A DNA stretch of 64,000 bases from Pseudomonas thivervalensis. GTDB taxonomy: Bacteria; Pseudomonadota; Gammaproteobacteria; Pseudomonadales; Pseudomonadaceae. The stretch spans positions 1-64,000 of the forward strand of contig NZ_LHVE01000002.1 in NCBI RefSeq assembly GCF_001269655.1, in the 5' to 3' direction. Below, one piece after another: positions 1 through 11,352 of the stretch (positions are counted from its first letter, which is position 1; each line of letters begins with the position of its first letter). The notes beneath the pieces are model-generated. The model did not search any database. It was not told where the DNA came from and worked only from the letters and a program-made list of their open reading frames with translations. A program made the translations under genes and the position numbers.

Positions 1-980
<980 letters not shown>

Positions 981-1134
981 TATAACACCCAAGCAATTTG
1001 TGAACTCGAAAGAGACCAGATTGCGGTGTGTGAAGACGAAACGAACCGAAAGTTCGAGATACTCACAAGCACCAAACTATCGCATACCCATTCGCTGGCA
1101 CGTGACCGCAAGGCACGCACCGGCTACCGAATTT

Positions 1135-1250
1135 CTTGACGACCATAGAGCATTGGAACCACCTGATCCCATCCCGAACTCAGCAGTGAAACGATGCATC
1201 GCCGATGGTAGTGTGGGGTTTCCCCATGTGAGAGTAGGTCATCGTCAAGA
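1135..1250 (+). rRNA. rrf: 5S ribosomal RNA
   Basis: A 116-nt sequence with the 5S hallmarks GCATTGGAACCACCTGATCCC and CCGATGGTAGTGTGGGGTTTCCC. Its ends (CTTGACGA and TCGTCAAG) pair to form helix I. It lies 154 nt after the 23S end in the normal rrn order. No tRNA gene is seen between 23S and 5S or after the 5S. Confidence 0.96.
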
Positions 1251-1260
1251 TTAAATTCCG

Positions 1261-1298
1261 AAACCCCTATCTGCTGACGCAGGTAGGGGTTTTGTTTT
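1261..1298 (+). terminator. Rho-independent terminator of the rrn operon
   Basis: A strong hairpin (AACCCCTATCTGC, loop TGAC, GCAGGTAGGGGTT) is followed by a T-rich run (TTTGTTTT), 10 nt after the 5S gene. This is the expected position for the end of the rRNA operon. Confidence 0.9.
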
Positions 1299-1404
1299 GC
1301 CTGCAGGAAAGTTCTTACGACAAGCACGGACAGCTCCCGCTGTCACAGCCCTCCGACAGTGCTAAGGTTCTGCCCTAGCTTTTGCATTTTCAAGGATGCC
1401 TTTC

Positions 1405-4400
1405 ATGCCGGACGCAACGTCCCTTAGCCCAGCTTTCATGGTGGTTCACGGGAATCGCCTTGATGAATTGCGCAGCCTGGTGATCAGCTTGATGCGGCGC
1501 TATCCGCTGGCTCCCCTTGAAAATGAAATCGCGCTGGTACAGAGCAACGGCATTGCCCAATGGCTCAAGCTCGCACTGGCTGAAGACCCGGAAGATGATG
1601 ACTCCGGTGGCTGCGGTATTGCAGCTGCCATTGATGTGCAACTGCCGGGCAGCTTCATGTGGCAGCTTTATCGAACAGTCCTGGGGCGTGATGAGATTCC
1701 GGCCAAGTCCCTGCTGGACAAGGCTCCGCTAACCTGGCGCCTGATGCGCCTGCTGCCGCAGTTGATCGAGCAGCCTCATTTCGAACCTCTGCGACGATTC
1801 CTGACCCACGACACCGACTTGCGCAAGCGCTATCAACTGTCCGAGCGCCTTGCCGATCTGTTCGACCAGTACCAGGTGTACCGGGCCGACTGGCTTGAGG
1901 ATTGGGCGGAAGGTCGACACCAGACACGAAATGTCCGAGGCGAAATCAAGCCGCTCGCGCCGGCGAATTGCTGGCAAGCGGAACTGTGGCGCGCCTTGTT
2001 ACTGGATGTGGGGGAACAAGGCATGGCGCAAAGCCGTGCGGGCGTCCACCAGCGCTACATCGAACATATCAACAACCTGCAAGTCGCTCCGAAAGGTTTG
2101 CCGGCGCGAGTCATCGTGTTCGGTATTTCTTCGTTGCCTGCCCAAGTCCTGGAGGCGCTCGCCGGTCTTTCCCGGTTCAGCCAGGTTCTGCTCTGCGTAC
2201 ATAACCCGTGTCGCCATCATTGGGCGGACATCGTCGCCGACAAGGATTTGCTGCGTCATCAGTACAAGCGCCAGGCCCGCAAGATCGGCATGCCCGCCGT
2301 CCTCGATCCGCAAACCCTGCATCAACATGCCCATCCGTTATTGGCCGCCTGGGGCAAGCAGGGGCGCGACTATATCAACCTGCTCGACAGCTACGATGAC
2401 CCCAACAGCTATCGCTCGGTATTTCGCGATGGGCGAATCGACCTGTTCACGGATGGGACCCCCACGACCCTTCTCAGCCAGTTGCAGGATGACATCCTCG
2501 AGCTGCGGCCCCTGAACGAAACCCGGGAACACTGGCCTGCCGTCGATACGGAGCGAGACGGCTCGATCCGCTTTCATGTGGCCCACGGCGCCCAGCGTGA
2601 AGTGGAAATTCTCCATGACCAGTTGCTGGCTCACTTCAGCGCGGATCCGACCCTGCGCCCACGGGATATCATCGTCATGGTCCCGGACATCGACAGTTAT
2701 GCGCCACATATACGCGCGGTGTTCGGCCAGCTCGACCGGAGTGACCCTCGCTTCATTCCATTCACGCTGACCGACCAGGGGCAGCGTGGACGCGATCCAC
2801 TGCTGATCGCCGTCGAGCATTTGCTCAAGCTGCCGGACAGTCGTTTCCCGGTCAGTGAAATCCTCGATTTGCTGGATGTCCCGGCATTGCGCGAGCGGTT
2901 TGGCATCGATGAGGCCGATCTGCCGACGCTGCACCGCTGGATCGAAGGCGCGGGGATTCGCTGGGGGATGAGCGCCGAACACCGTGCCGGGTTGGGCTTG
3001 CCCGCTGAACTTGAGCAGAACAGCTGGCGTTTCGGCTTGCGTCGCATGTTGTTGGGATATGCCGTCGGCAGTGCGCAGGCCTATGACGGTATCGAACCCT
3101 ATGACGAGATCGGTGGCCTGGATGCGGCATTGATCGGTCCGCTGGTTGCTTTGCTGGATGCCTTGGAAGTCGCCCATCAGGAACTCACCCAGCCAGCATC
3201 GCCGCAGCAATGGGGTTCGCGCCTGCAGGATCTGATGCAGCTGTTTTTCCAGGCGAGCAACGAGCATGACGACTATCTGCTGGCCCAACTCGAAGACTTG
3301 CGTGAGACCTGGCTGGAAACCTGTGAGTCGGTAGGGCTGCACGACGAATTGCCGCTGACGGTGGTGCGTGAAGCGTGGTTGGCCGGGCTGGATCAGGGAC
3401 GACTGTCCCAACGCTTCCTGGCCGGAGCCGTCAACTTCTGTACCTTGATGCCAATGCGGGCGATCCCCTTCAAGCTGGTGTGCCTGCTGGGGATGAATGA
3501 CGGTGATTACCCGCGAGCCCAGCCACCCTTGGACTTCGATCTGATGGGCGGCGACTATCGCCCGGGTGATCGTTCGCGCCGTGAGGATGACCGTTACCTG
3601 TTGTTGGAAGCGCTGCTTTCGGCCCGTGAAAAGCTCTATATCAGTTGGGTGGGACGCAGTATCCGCGACAATAGCGAGCGACCGGCATCGGTGTTGATTG
3701 GTCAACTGAGAGATCATCTCGCCACTGGGTGGCGCTTGGCCGATGACAGCAAGCCTCTTCTCGATGCCCTGACACAGGAGCATCCGCTGCAACCGTTCAG
3801 TGCGCGTTATTTCCATCAAGGTGACGAGCTGTTCAGTTATGCGAGCGAATGGCGAATGCTCCACGACATCACCGATCACACCGACACAACCCAGGTGCTG
3901 GAGCCTTACGTCCAGGAGGAGCCCTTGGGCCTCGGTCAGTTGCAGGACTTCCTGCGCAATCCCGTCCGCCATTTCTTCAGCCAGCGGCTGAAAGTGTTCT
4001 TCGAAGCCATCGAGGCGCCTCTGGCCGATGACGAACCTTTCGTGCTCGACGCGCTGCAACGCTACACCTTGAGTGACAGCCTGCTCGAGGCCGCCCTGGT
4101 GCGCCTGGACCAGCCGGATCTGGCCCTGGCCGCCCACGCCCAGAGACTCCAGAACAGCGGACTGTTACCGATGGCCGGGTTCGGTGAGTGCATGCAGCGT
4201 GAATTGATCGAGCCCTTGCCGGATCTGCTCCAGCGCTACCAACAGCTTCTGGCGTTATGGCCCACACCGCTGACCAGTGCTGTACCCGTCAGCCTGCACT
4301 TGCAGGGCGTGAGTGTCGAAGGGTGGCTCAGTGGCCTGCACCAGCGCTCCGACGGTGCGGTCCTCGCTATCACGGCCATACCCAATAGCATCGGTTCCAC

Positions 4401-4857
4401 CAAGACCCGCAAGTGGCATCGCCTGATACGGCCCTGGGTCAATCATCTCGTGGCCTGCGCTAACGGTTTGTCGTTGACGACGGCGCTGGTGGCCAGTGAT
4501 GACAGCTTGCTGCTGGCACCTTTTGAAGAGTCTGTCGCACAAAGATTGCTGGGCGATATGCTGCAGGCCTGGCAGACCGGTATGCGCCAGCCGCTACCGA
4601 TCGCGGTGAAAACGGCTTTCGCCTGGCTCGGCCAAAGTGATCCACTCAAGGCCGAAGCGGCAGCCCGCAAAGCCTATGAAGGCGATGGACAGACGTTTGA
4701 AGGCGAACGGCGAGAAAGCCCAGCCCTGGCTCGACAGTTTGCTGATTTCGCTGCCTTGATGGCTGACGAAACATTCCCCGATTGGTGCGATGCGCTTTAC
4801 CGACCATTGCTCGAAGCCCCATGGCGTTCATTGGTCAGCGAGGATGCCCGTTCATGA
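1405..4857 (+). CDS. recC: RecBCD subunit RecC
   Basis: About 1150 residues, close to E. coli RecC (1122). RecC is the non-catalytic scaffold of the RecBCD helicase/nuclease; it splits the strands and recognises Chi during double-strand-break repair. The N-terminus (FMVVHGNRLDELRSL, then NEIALVQSNGIAQWLK) is the typical RecC opening, and the inactivated helicase folds and C-terminal nuclease-like fold follow. An in-frame ATG at 1396 has no room for a ribosome site. The ATG at 1405 has AAGG nine bases upstream, so it is preferred. The stop overlaps the recB start (ATGA), indicating coupled translation. ptrA, which sits between recC and recB in E. coli, is absent. Confidence 0.95.
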   Translation: MPDATSLSPAFMVVHGNRLDELRSLVISLMRRYPLAPLENEIALVQSNGIAQWLKLALAEDPEDDDSGGCGIAAAIDVQLPGSFMWQLYRTVLGRDEIPAKSLLDKAPLTWRLMRLLPQLIEQPHFEPLRRFLTHDTDLRKRYQLSERLADLFDQYQVYRADWLEDWAEGRHQTRNVRGEIKPLAPANCWQAELWRALLLDVGEQGMAQSRAGVHQRYIEHINNLQVAPKGLPARVIVFGISSLPAQVLEALAGLSRFSQVLLCVHNPCRHHWADIVADKDLLRHQYKRQARKIGMPAVLDPQTLHQHAHPLLAAWGKQGRDYINLLDSYDDPNSYRSVFRDGRIDLFTDGTPTTLLSQLQDDILELRPLNETREHWPAVDTERDGSIRFHVAHGAQREVEILHDQLLAHFSADPTLRPRDIIVMVPDIDSYAPHIRAVFGQLDRSDPRFIPFTLTDQGQRGRDPLLIAVEHLLKLPDSRFPVSEILDLLDVPALRERFGIDEADLPTLHRWIEGAGIRWGMSAEHRAGLGLPAELEQNSWRFGLRRMLLGYAVGSAQAYDGIEPYDEIGGLDAALIGPLVALLDALEVAHQELTQPASPQQWGSRLQDLMQLFFQASNEHDDYLLAQLEDLRETWLETCESVGLHDELPLTVVREAWLAGLDQGRLSQRFLAGAVNFCTLMPMRAIPFKLVCLLGMNDGDYPRAQPPLDFDLMGGDYRPGDRSRREDDRYLLLEALLSAREKLYISWVGRSIRDNSERPASVLIGQLRDHLATGWRLADDSKPLLDALTQEHPLQPFSARYFHQGDELFSYASEWRMLHDITDHTDTTQVLEPYVQEEPLGLGQLQDFLRNPVRHFFSQRLKVFFEAIEAPLADDEPFVLDALQRYTLSDSLLEAALVRLDQPDLALAAHAQRLQNSGLLPMAGFGECMQRELIEPLPDLLQRYQQLLALWPTPLTSAVPVSLHLQGVSVEGWLSGLHQRSDGAVLAITAIPNSIGSTKTRKWHRLIRPWVNHLVACANGLSLTTALVASDDSLLLAPFEESVAQRLLGDMLQAWQTGMRQPLPIAVKTAFAWLGQSDPLKAEAAARKAYEGDGQTFEGERRESPALARQFADFAALMADETFPDWCDALYRPLLEAPWRSLVSEDARS

Positions 4858-7800
4858 GTCGGCAGACACCATTGGCCCTGGCGTTCCCGTTGCGGGGCAG
4901 CCAACTGATCGAGGCCAGCGCCGGTACCGGCAAGACCTTCACCATTTCGGCGCTGTACCTGCGCCTGGTGCTGGGGCACGGCGGTTCGGCGTCCGGTTTC
5001 GGCCGCGAACTGCTTCCGCCGCAAATCCTGGTGGTGACCTTTACGGACGCTGCCACCAAGGAGTTGCGTGAACGAATTCGCACTCGTCTGGCCGAAGCCG
5101 CACGTTTCTTTCGCGACGAGATTCCTGCCCCTGATTCACTGATCGCCGCGTTGCGCGATGAATTCAATGCTGAGCAATGGCCTGGTTGCGCGAACCGGCT
5201 GGACATCGCCGCGCAATGGATGGACGAAGCCGCCGTCTCGACCATCCATAGCTGGTGCCAGCGCATGCTGCGTGAACATGCCTTCGACAGCGGCAGCCTG
5301 TTTACCCAGACCTTGGAAACCGACCACAGCGAATTGCTGGGCGAGGTGTTGCGCGATTACTGGCGACTGTTCTGCTATTCGATGCAAGGCGAGGCGCTGA
5401 ACTGGGTGCGTACCCATTGGGGAGGGCCTGCCGCGCTCTTGCCACGGGTGAGAGGTTTGTTTTCCAGCGAGCGTGGCGACGGTGACGGGCTTGAGCCGGC
5501 CGAGCTGATTGCCGCCTCCTTGCAGGAGCGCAGTACCGCCTTGCTCGATCTCAAGGCGCCGTGGCGGCAATGGGCCGTTGAGCTGCTGGAGATCTGCCAG
5601 CAAGGCGTTGCCAGCAAGTCTGTCGATGGACGCAAGATGCAGGCGCGTTACTTCGAGCCGTGGTTCCAGAAAATCACCGCCTGGGTCGATGACGAAAGCC
5701 ACGAGCTGCTGGACATCGGCACCGGGTTCACCCGACTGACGCCCGAAGGCATGGCCGAAGCCTGGAAAGGCGAAGTGCCCAACCATCCAGGGTTGGACGC
5801 CATGGCCGGCCTCAAGGCCAGCCTGGAGGCGTTGCCCACGCCAGATGCCGCTGTGTTGCAGCATGCCGCGCAATGGGTCGGGGCGCGCTTCGAGGCGGAA
5901 AAACGTCGCCGCGCCGAGATGGGCTTCGACGACATGCTGCTGCGTCTCGACGCGGCGCTGCAGGCCGACGGGGGCGAGCGTCTGGCGAGCCTGATCCGTG
6001 AGCAGTTTCCGGTGGCGCTGATCGATGAGTTCCAGGACACCGACCCGGTTCAGTACCGGATCTTCGAAAGCATCTACCGCATCGAAGACAACGACCCAGA
6101 GACCGGGCTTTTCCTGATCGGCGATCCGAAGCAGGCGATCTACGCCTTTCGCGGTGCCGACATCTACACCTACCTGCGTGCTCGCGAGGCCACGGTCGGC
6201 AGGTTGCATACGCTGGGCACGAATTTCCGTTCCAGCCATGCCATGGTGGGGGCGGTAAACCATATTTTCCAGAGTGCCGAATCCCGCCCGAAGGGGCGTG
6301 GGGCCTTCCTGTTCCGTGAGTCTTCGGGTGAGAACCCGGTGCCGTTCCTGTCCGTTGAGTCCCAGGGCCGCAAGGAGTCCTTGCGGGTGGCAGGACACGC
6401 CGTTGCGGCACTGAATATCTGGCACCTGTCGTCGGACCAACCTCTTTCTGGAGCGGTGTATCGGCAATCCATGGCGGCCGCCTGCGCCAGTGAGATCACG
6501 GCGTTGCTCAACGGTGGGCAGTCGGGACGCGACGGCTTCACGGTCGATGGCGAAACGCTGCGCGGGTTGCGCCCGGCGGATATCGCCATTCTGGTGCGCG
6601 ACGGTAAAGAGGCGCAGGCCGTGCGAGACGAGTTGTCCGCGCGGGGCGTGCGCAGCGTCTATCTGTCCGACAAGGATTCGGTCTTCGCATCGCAAGAGGC
6701 GCGGGATTTGTTGACCTGGCTCAGGGCCTGCGCCGAGCCGGATGTGGAACGACCGCTACGGGCAGCGTTGGCCAGCATCACATTGAACCTGCCGCTGACG
6801 GAGCTGGAACGTCTCAATCAGGATGAACTGGCCTGGGAAGCGCGGGTCATGCAGTTCCGCGGTTATCGCACGATTTGGCGCAGCCAGGGCGTGCTGCCGA
6901 TGTTGCGACGCCTGCTGCATGATTTCGAACTGCCCCAGGCCCTGATGACGCGCAGCGATGGCGAGCGGGTGCTGACCAACCTGCTGCACCTTTGCGAACT
7001 GTTGCAGCAGGCCGCTGGTGAACTGGATGGCGAACAAGCCCTGATCCGGCATTTGTCCGAGCACCTGGCCTTGTCCGGGCAGGCTGGGGAAGAGCAGATC
7101 CTGCGCCTGGAAAGCGATGAGCAGTTGGTCAAGGTGGTCACGATCCACAAGTCCAAAGGGCTTGAATATCCGTTGGTCTTCCTGCCCTTCATCTGTTCGA
7201 CGAAACCGGTGGATGGCAGTCGACTGCCGTTGCATTACCACGATGAGGCCAACAAGGCGCAGATCAGCCTCACGCCCACTCCTGAATTGATCGCCAAGGC
7301 CGATGACGAGCGTCTGGCCGAGGATCTGCGACTGCTCTACGTGGCACTGACCCGTGCACAACATGCCTGCTGGCTGGGTGTCGCCGACCTCAAGCGGGGC
7401 AACAACAACGGCTCGATCCTGCATCTGTCCGCGCTGGGTTATCTGTTGGGCGGTGGTGCGCCGCTGGCCGAGTCGGTGGAGCTGAGGCGTTGGCTGGAAG
7501 ACCTGCAACACGGCAGCGTCGCGGTGAGTTGCCAGTCCATGCCCGAAGCCACCGACGAGCACTACCGCCCCCCGCGCAGCGAAGCGATGTTGCTCGAACC
7601 CTTGGTGCCCTTGCGTAAAGCCAGCGAAAACTGGTGGATCGCGTCCTACAGTGCGTTGCGTATTGGCGAAAGCCTGAGCGAAGGCAGCGATACCGCGCCA
7701 GAGAGTCCGCAGGCCCAGAAACTGTTTGACGATGAGCGACTGGACCCGGACGCTCCCAGGGAAACCATCGCCGTCGGCGGCGATATCCACCGCTTTCCCC

Positions 7801-8543
7801 GTGGCCCCGGCCCCGGCACGTTCCTCCATGGCTTGCTGGAGTGGGCGGCCGGGGAAGGGTTCTTATCTGCGCCAGCGGATATCGAGGACGCCATTGCCCG
7901 ACGCTGCAATCGCCGAGGCTGGAAAGGCTGGATCAACACGCTGAGCGACTGGCTGCAGCACCTGATCAAGATGCCCATGCACGTCGGCAGCGACCAGGCG
8001 CCGGTGGTGCTCGAACAACTGAGCCGGTTCCAGGTCGAGATGGAGTTCTGGTTCGCCAGCCACAAGGTCGATGTGCAAAAGCTTGACCAATTGGTTTGCC
8101 GGTTCACCCATGGCGGTGTCGCCCGAGTTGCGGCGGAACCGGTGCTGCTCAACGGCATGTTCAAGGGCTTCATCGATTTGACGTTCGAACACGACGGCCG
8201 GTATTACGTGGCCGATTACAAGTCCAACTGGCTGGGTGTCGACGACATGGCCTACACCGTACAGGCCATGGAACAGTCGATCCTGGACCATCGCTACGAC
8301 CTGCAATACGTGCTTTACCTGTTGGCCCTGCATCGCCAGCTCAAGGCCCGGCTTCCCGATTATGACTACGACCGGCACGTCGGCGGCGCGCTGTACCTGT
8401 TCCTTCGTGGAACCCGTTCAACCAGCCAGGGCGTGTATTTCACCAAGCCGCCACGGGCATTGATCGAACAACTGGATCGCCTGTTCCAGGGGGCGCCCGA
8501 ACCCAAGGCCGAGCCGGCATGGGTGCAGGGAGAATTGCTATGA
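4854..8543 (+). CDS. recB: RecBCD subunit RecB (3'-5' helicase and nuclease)
   Basis: 1229 residues, SF1 helicase of the UvrD/Rep type with a C-terminal nuclease. Visible motifs in order: Walker A ASAGTGKT (21-28), DEFQD motif II (about 391), GDPKQAIYAFRGAD motif III (about 421), TNFRS motif IV, TIHKSKGLEYP motif V and LYVALTRAQ motif VI (about 828). The nuclease has HGLLEW and the catalytic DYKSN (D1121, K1123), so both activities look intact. The start overlaps the recC stop and the stop overlaps the recD start. RecB loads RecA and degrades or recombines DNA ends together with RecC and RecD. Confidence 0.97.
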   Translation: MSRQTPLALAFPLRGSQLIEASAGTGKTFTISALYLRLVLGHGGSASGFGRELLPPQILVVTFTDAATKELRERIRTRLAEAARFFRDEIPAPDSLIAALRDEFNAEQWPGCANRLDIAAQWMDEAAVSTIHSWCQRMLREHAFDSGSLFTQTLETDHSELLGEVLRDYWRLFCYSMQGEALNWVRTHWGGPAALLPRVRGLFSSERGDGDGLEPAELIAASLQERSTALLDLKAPWRQWAVELLEICQQGVASKSVDGRKMQARYFEPWFQKITAWVDDESHELLDIGTGFTRLTPEGMAEAWKGEVPNHPGLDAMAGLKASLEALPTPDAAVLQHAAQWVGARFEAEKRRRAEMGFDDMLLRLDAALQADGGERLASLIREQFPVALIDEFQDTDPVQYRIFESIYRIEDNDPETGLFLIGDPKQAIYAFRGADIYTYLRAREATVGRLHTLGTNFRSSHAMVGAVNHIFQSAESRPKGRGAFLFRESSGENPVPFLSVESQGRKESLRVAGHAVAALNIWHLSSDQPLSGAVYRQSMAAACASEITALLNGGQSGRDGFTVDGETLRGLRPADIAILVRDGKEAQAVRDELSARGVRSVYLSDKDSVFASQEARDLLTWLRACAEPDVERPLRAALASITLNLPLTELERLNQDELAWEARVMQFRGYRTIWRSQGVLPMLRRLLHDFELPQALMTRSDGERVLTNLLHLCELLQQAAGELDGEQALIRHLSEHLALSGQAGEEQILRLESDEQLVKVVTIHKSKGLEYPLVFLPFICSTKPVDGSRLPLHYHDEANKAQISLTPTPELIAKADDERLAEDLRLLYVALTRAQHACWLGVADLKRGNNNGSILHLSALGYLLGGGAPLAESVELRRWLEDLQHGSVAVSCQSMPEATDEHYRPPRSEAMLLEPLVPLRKASENWWIASYSALRIGESLSEGSDTAPESPQAQKLFDDERLDPDAPRETIAVGGDIHRFPRGPGPGTFLHGLLEWAAGEGFLSAPADIEDAIARRCNRRGWKGWINTLSDWLQHLIKMPMHVGSDQAPVVLEQLSRFQVEMEFWFASHKVDVQKLDQLVCRFTHGGVARVAAEPVLLNGMFKGFIDLTFEHDGRYYVADYKSNWLGVDDMAYTVQAMEQSILDHRYDLQYVLYLLALHRQLKARLPDYDYDRHVGGALYLFLRGTRSTSQGVYFTKPPRALIEQLDRLFQGAPEPKAEPAWVQGELL

Positions 8544-10627
8544 GTCGTTCCTTTGCCGACCTGCTGCCCAAGGCGTCCGACGACGAGAGTCTGGTTGACC
8601 TCGCTCCTTTGAGCCGTGCGCAGGACCTGCTGTTATTGCTGACGCGCTGGGTCGAGCGCGGCTGGTTGCGCGCCCTGGACAAGGCCTTCGTTGCGTTCCT
8701 CCATGAACTGTCACCTGATGACGATCCATTGGTCCTGCTCGCCGCTGCGCTGACCAGCCATCAGTTGGGCCACGGGCATGTTTGCCTGGATGTGTTCGAA
8801 ACCCTCAAGGAACCGGATTTCGCCCTGTCGCTGCCCCCCGAGGGTGATCTGCAGACCGGCGCGATGCTGTTGCCCTCGCAAATATTGCAGACATTGGACG
8901 GCGCCCATTGGTGCAAGGCCCTGGCGTCCAGCCGGCTGGTAGCCCTGGCTGCGGATGAGAGCGAAGAGGCGCAGCAACGTCCATTGGTACTGTCTGGCAA
9001 GCGTCTTTATCTACGCCGTTACTGGAGCTATGAACGGCGGATCGACGAGGCGTTGCGCCAACGGCTGATCGATCAGGAAGCGGCGCCCGGCGACCTGCGC
9101 GAGCGTTTGGACGGGCTGTTCGGGCCGGCCAATGCCAGCGCTCCGATCGACTGGCAGAAACTGGCCTGCGCGCTGGCGACCCGCGGGGCCTTCAGCATCG
9201 TGACCGGCGGCCCGGGCACCGGCAAGACCACCACCGTCGTGCGCTTGCTGGCGCTGTTGCAGGCACCGGCCGTCGAGGCCGTGAAGCCGCTGCGGATTCG
9301 CCTGGCTGCGCCCACGGGCAAGGCAGCGGCGCGCCTGACCGAATCCATCAGCCAGCAGGTCCGGACCCTGGATGTGGATGAGGCCGTTCGCGAGCGCATT
9401 CCCTGCGACGTCACGACCGTCCATCGATTGCTGGGCAGTCGTCCCGGCACCCGGCACTTTCGTCACCATGCAGGCAATCGCTTGCCACTGGATGTGTTGG
9501 TGGTTGATGAAGCATCGATGATTGACCTGGAGATGATGGCCAATCTGTTGGATGCACTGCCGGTCCACGCACGGTTGGTGTTGCTGGGGGACAAGGACCA
9601 GTTGGCTTCCGTAGAGGCCGGTGCGGTGTTGGGGGATTTGTGTCGAGACGCCGAGGACGGCTGGTACAGCCCCCAGACCCATGCCTGGCTTGAGTCGGTC
9701 AGTGGAGAAAACCTGGCGACCAGTGGCTTGCAGCAAGACCTCGACGGCACTCATCCCCTGGCACAGCAAGTGGTCATGCTCAGGCATTCCCGACGCTTCG
9801 GCGAAGGCAGCGGAATCGGTCAGTTGGCTCGCTGGGTCAATCAACAGCAGCCTGAAAAAGCCCGTCGGTTGCTGGAGGAAGGGCAATATGCCGACCTGTC
9901 TTCCCTGAAGCTGACAAGTGAACACGATACGAAGCTGGAAAAGCTCTTACTCGACGGCAAGCCAGAAGGGCCCCAGGGTTATCGGCATTACCTGAGCCTG
10001 CTACGCCAGCGCCGCCCGGCTATTCCTCACCCGTTGGAAGACCATTGCTGGGCCGATTGGGCTCGGGAAGTCCTGTCAGCCTTCGATGAATTCCAATTGC
10101 TTTGCGCGGTGCGCAGAGGCCCGTGGGGCGTCGAAGGATTGAACCAGCGAATCACCGCCGCATTGCTCAAGGCCCGTCTGATCGATAGTGATCATCAGTG
10201 GTACGAAGGCCGTCCGGTGCTGATGACCCGTAACGACTATGGGCTGGGATTGATGAACGGCGATATCGGCATAGCCCTCAAGCTGCCCGAGCGTGACGGG
10301 CCGGATGCCGGCAAACAGGTCCTGCGGGTCGCGTTCCCGCGCAATGACGGCCAGGGCGGCGTGCGTTTCGTCCTGCCCAGCCGCCTGAATGACGTGGAAA
10401 CCGTGTATGCCATGACGGTGCACAAATCCCAGGGTTCGGAATTCACCCATACCGCGTTGATCCTTCCGGATGCGCTCAACCCGGTCTTGACCAAGGAATT
10501 GGTATACACCGCCATTACCCGGGGCAAGCAATGGTTCAGCCTGATCGAACCGCGAGCGGGCATCTTCGAGGAGGCGGTCCAGCGCAAGGTCAAGCGCTTG
10601 AGCGGGTTGATGCTGGCGTTGGAGTAG
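8540..10627 (+). CDS. recD: RecBCD subunit RecD (5'-3' helicase)
   Basis: 695 residues, longer than E. coli RecD (608). It is the fast 5'-3' SF1 motor of RecBCD. Motifs seen: Walker A GGPGTGKTTT (about 222), VVDEASMIDLEMM motif II, GDKDQLASVEAGAVLGDL motif III, and the C-terminal TVHKSQGSEF and YTAITRG motifs. Start and recB stop share ATGA, so recCBD is one translational unit. Downstream is a stem-loop rather than an obvious T-rich terminator. Confidence 0.96.
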   Translation: MSRSFADLLPKASDDESLVDLAPLSRAQDLLLLLTRWVERGWLRALDKAFVAFLHELSPDDDPLVLLAAALTSHQLGHGHVCLDVFETLKEPDFALSLPPEGDLQTGAMLLPSQILQTLDGAHWCKALASSRLVALAADESEEAQQRPLVLSGKRLYLRRYWSYERRIDEALRQRLIDQEAAPGDLRERLDGLFGPANASAPIDWQKLACALATRGAFSIVTGGPGTGKTTTVVRLLALLQAPAVEAVKPLRIRLAAPTGKAAARLTESISQQVRTLDVDEAVRERIPCDVTTVHRLLGSRPGTRHFRHHAGNRLPLDVLVVDEASMIDLEMMANLLDALPVHARLVLLGDKDQLASVEAGAVLGDLCRDAEDGWYSPQTHAWLESVSGENLATSGLQQDLDGTHPLAQQVVMLRHSRRFGEGSGIGQLARWVNQQQPEKARRLLEEGQYADLSSLKLTSEHDTKLEKLLLDGKPEGPQGYRHYLSLLRQRRPAIPHPLEDHCWADWAREVLSAFDEFQLLCAVRRGPWGVEGLNQRITAALLKARLIDSDHQWYEGRPVLMTRNDYGLGLMNGDIGIALKLPERDGPDAGKQVLRVAFPRNDGQGGVRFVLPSRLNDVETVYAMTVHKSQGSEFTHTALILPDALNPVLTKELVYTAITRGKQWFSLIEPRAGIFEEAVQRKVKRLSGLMLALE

Positions 10628-10633
10628 CCTGAC

Positions 10634-10658
10634 TGAATCATCAGCTTTTAATGATTCA
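10634..10658. other. Stem-loop after recD
   Basis: Perfect 8-bp inverted repeat TGAATCAT / ATGATTCA with a 9-nt loop, seven bases past the recD stop. There is no following T run, so it is not a classic intrinsic terminator. It could be an mRNA 3'-end stabiliser or a regulator site for the yfi operon. Confidence 0.4.
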
Positions 10659-10776
10659 TGCCCCCTGTGGCAATTTGGCCTGTTTCGTTCCGAAGCCTGC
10701 GTAACACGCTGCCTCGCTGGCTTTTGGGCACTGTGCTATCGTTCCGGCACTTATCGCTAGGATCAAGAGACTTTCC

Positions 10777-11352
10777 ATGAACGTGCCTGTACGGGAGGCA
10801 GTGCGCAGCAAGGGCTGGGGGCGTTTTCTGCTTGCCGGCCTTTTGTGTCTGCTGCTGCCTGTCGCGGTGGCCGAGGAGCTAGTCGCCACGACTCAGGCCG
10901 AGCAGCGGGCCGAAGCGGTGACCCAGGTGGTATTGGGCATTCTCAGTTATGCCCGTTGGCCTGTGGAGCCAACTCAATTGCAACTGTGCATCGTCGGGCC
11001 GACCCAATACACCGACGATCTGGTCAAGGGCACCACCCAAGCCACGGGGCGGCCGGTGACGGTGCAGCGATTGCTGGCCGATCATCCCAATATCGCCACT
11101 GAGTGCAACGCGGTCTACGTCGGCAGGCTGACCAACGATGAGCACACCCGTCTGTTTGCGTCCTTGATCGGCAAGCCGGTGCTGAGCATCAGCGAAGGCG
11201 GCGACCAGTGCACCGTGGGGAGCCTGTTCTGCCTGCGGGTCGGTGATGAACAGGTGTCTTTCGAGGTCAACCTCGATTCCGTGGCACGCAGTGGCGTGCG
11301 CATCCATCCGAGTGTGCTGCAGCTTTCGCGCCGCAGGTCCGCAGTGCCATGA
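10777..11352 (+). CDS. yfiR: YfiR, periplasmic repressor of the YfiN diguanylate cyclase
   Basis: 191 residues with a signal peptide (hydrophobic segment about 16-32), of the DUF4154/YfiR family. The four cysteines after the signal fall at positions 71, 110, 145 and 152, the same numbering as the redox-sensing cysteines of P. aeruginosa YfiR (190 aa). In that organism YfiR binds the periplasmic domain of YfiN and holds the cyclase off; cell-envelope or reducing stress releases it. It is first in a yfiR-yfiN-yfiB operon and its stop overlaps the yfiN start (ATGA). Confidence 0.92.
   Translation: MNVPVREAVRSKGWGRFLLAGLLCLLLPVAVAEELVATTQAEQRAEAVTQVVLGILSYARWPVEPTQLQLCIVGPTQYTDDLVKGTTQATGRPVTVQRLLADHPNIATECNAVYVGRLTNDEHTRLFASLIGKPVLSISEGGDQCTVGSLFCLRVGDEQVSFEVNLDSVARSGVRIHPSVLQLSRRRSAVP

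Noticed and set aside
2338..4137. 599-codon antisense open frame over recC
   Set aside because: It lies opposite a clear recC frame, lacks family features, and is typical of high-GC codon shadows.
5136..6695. 519-codon antisense open frame over recB
   Set aside because: recB helicase motifs are on the other strand at the same place; the antisense protein is Gln/Arg/His-rich shadow sequence.
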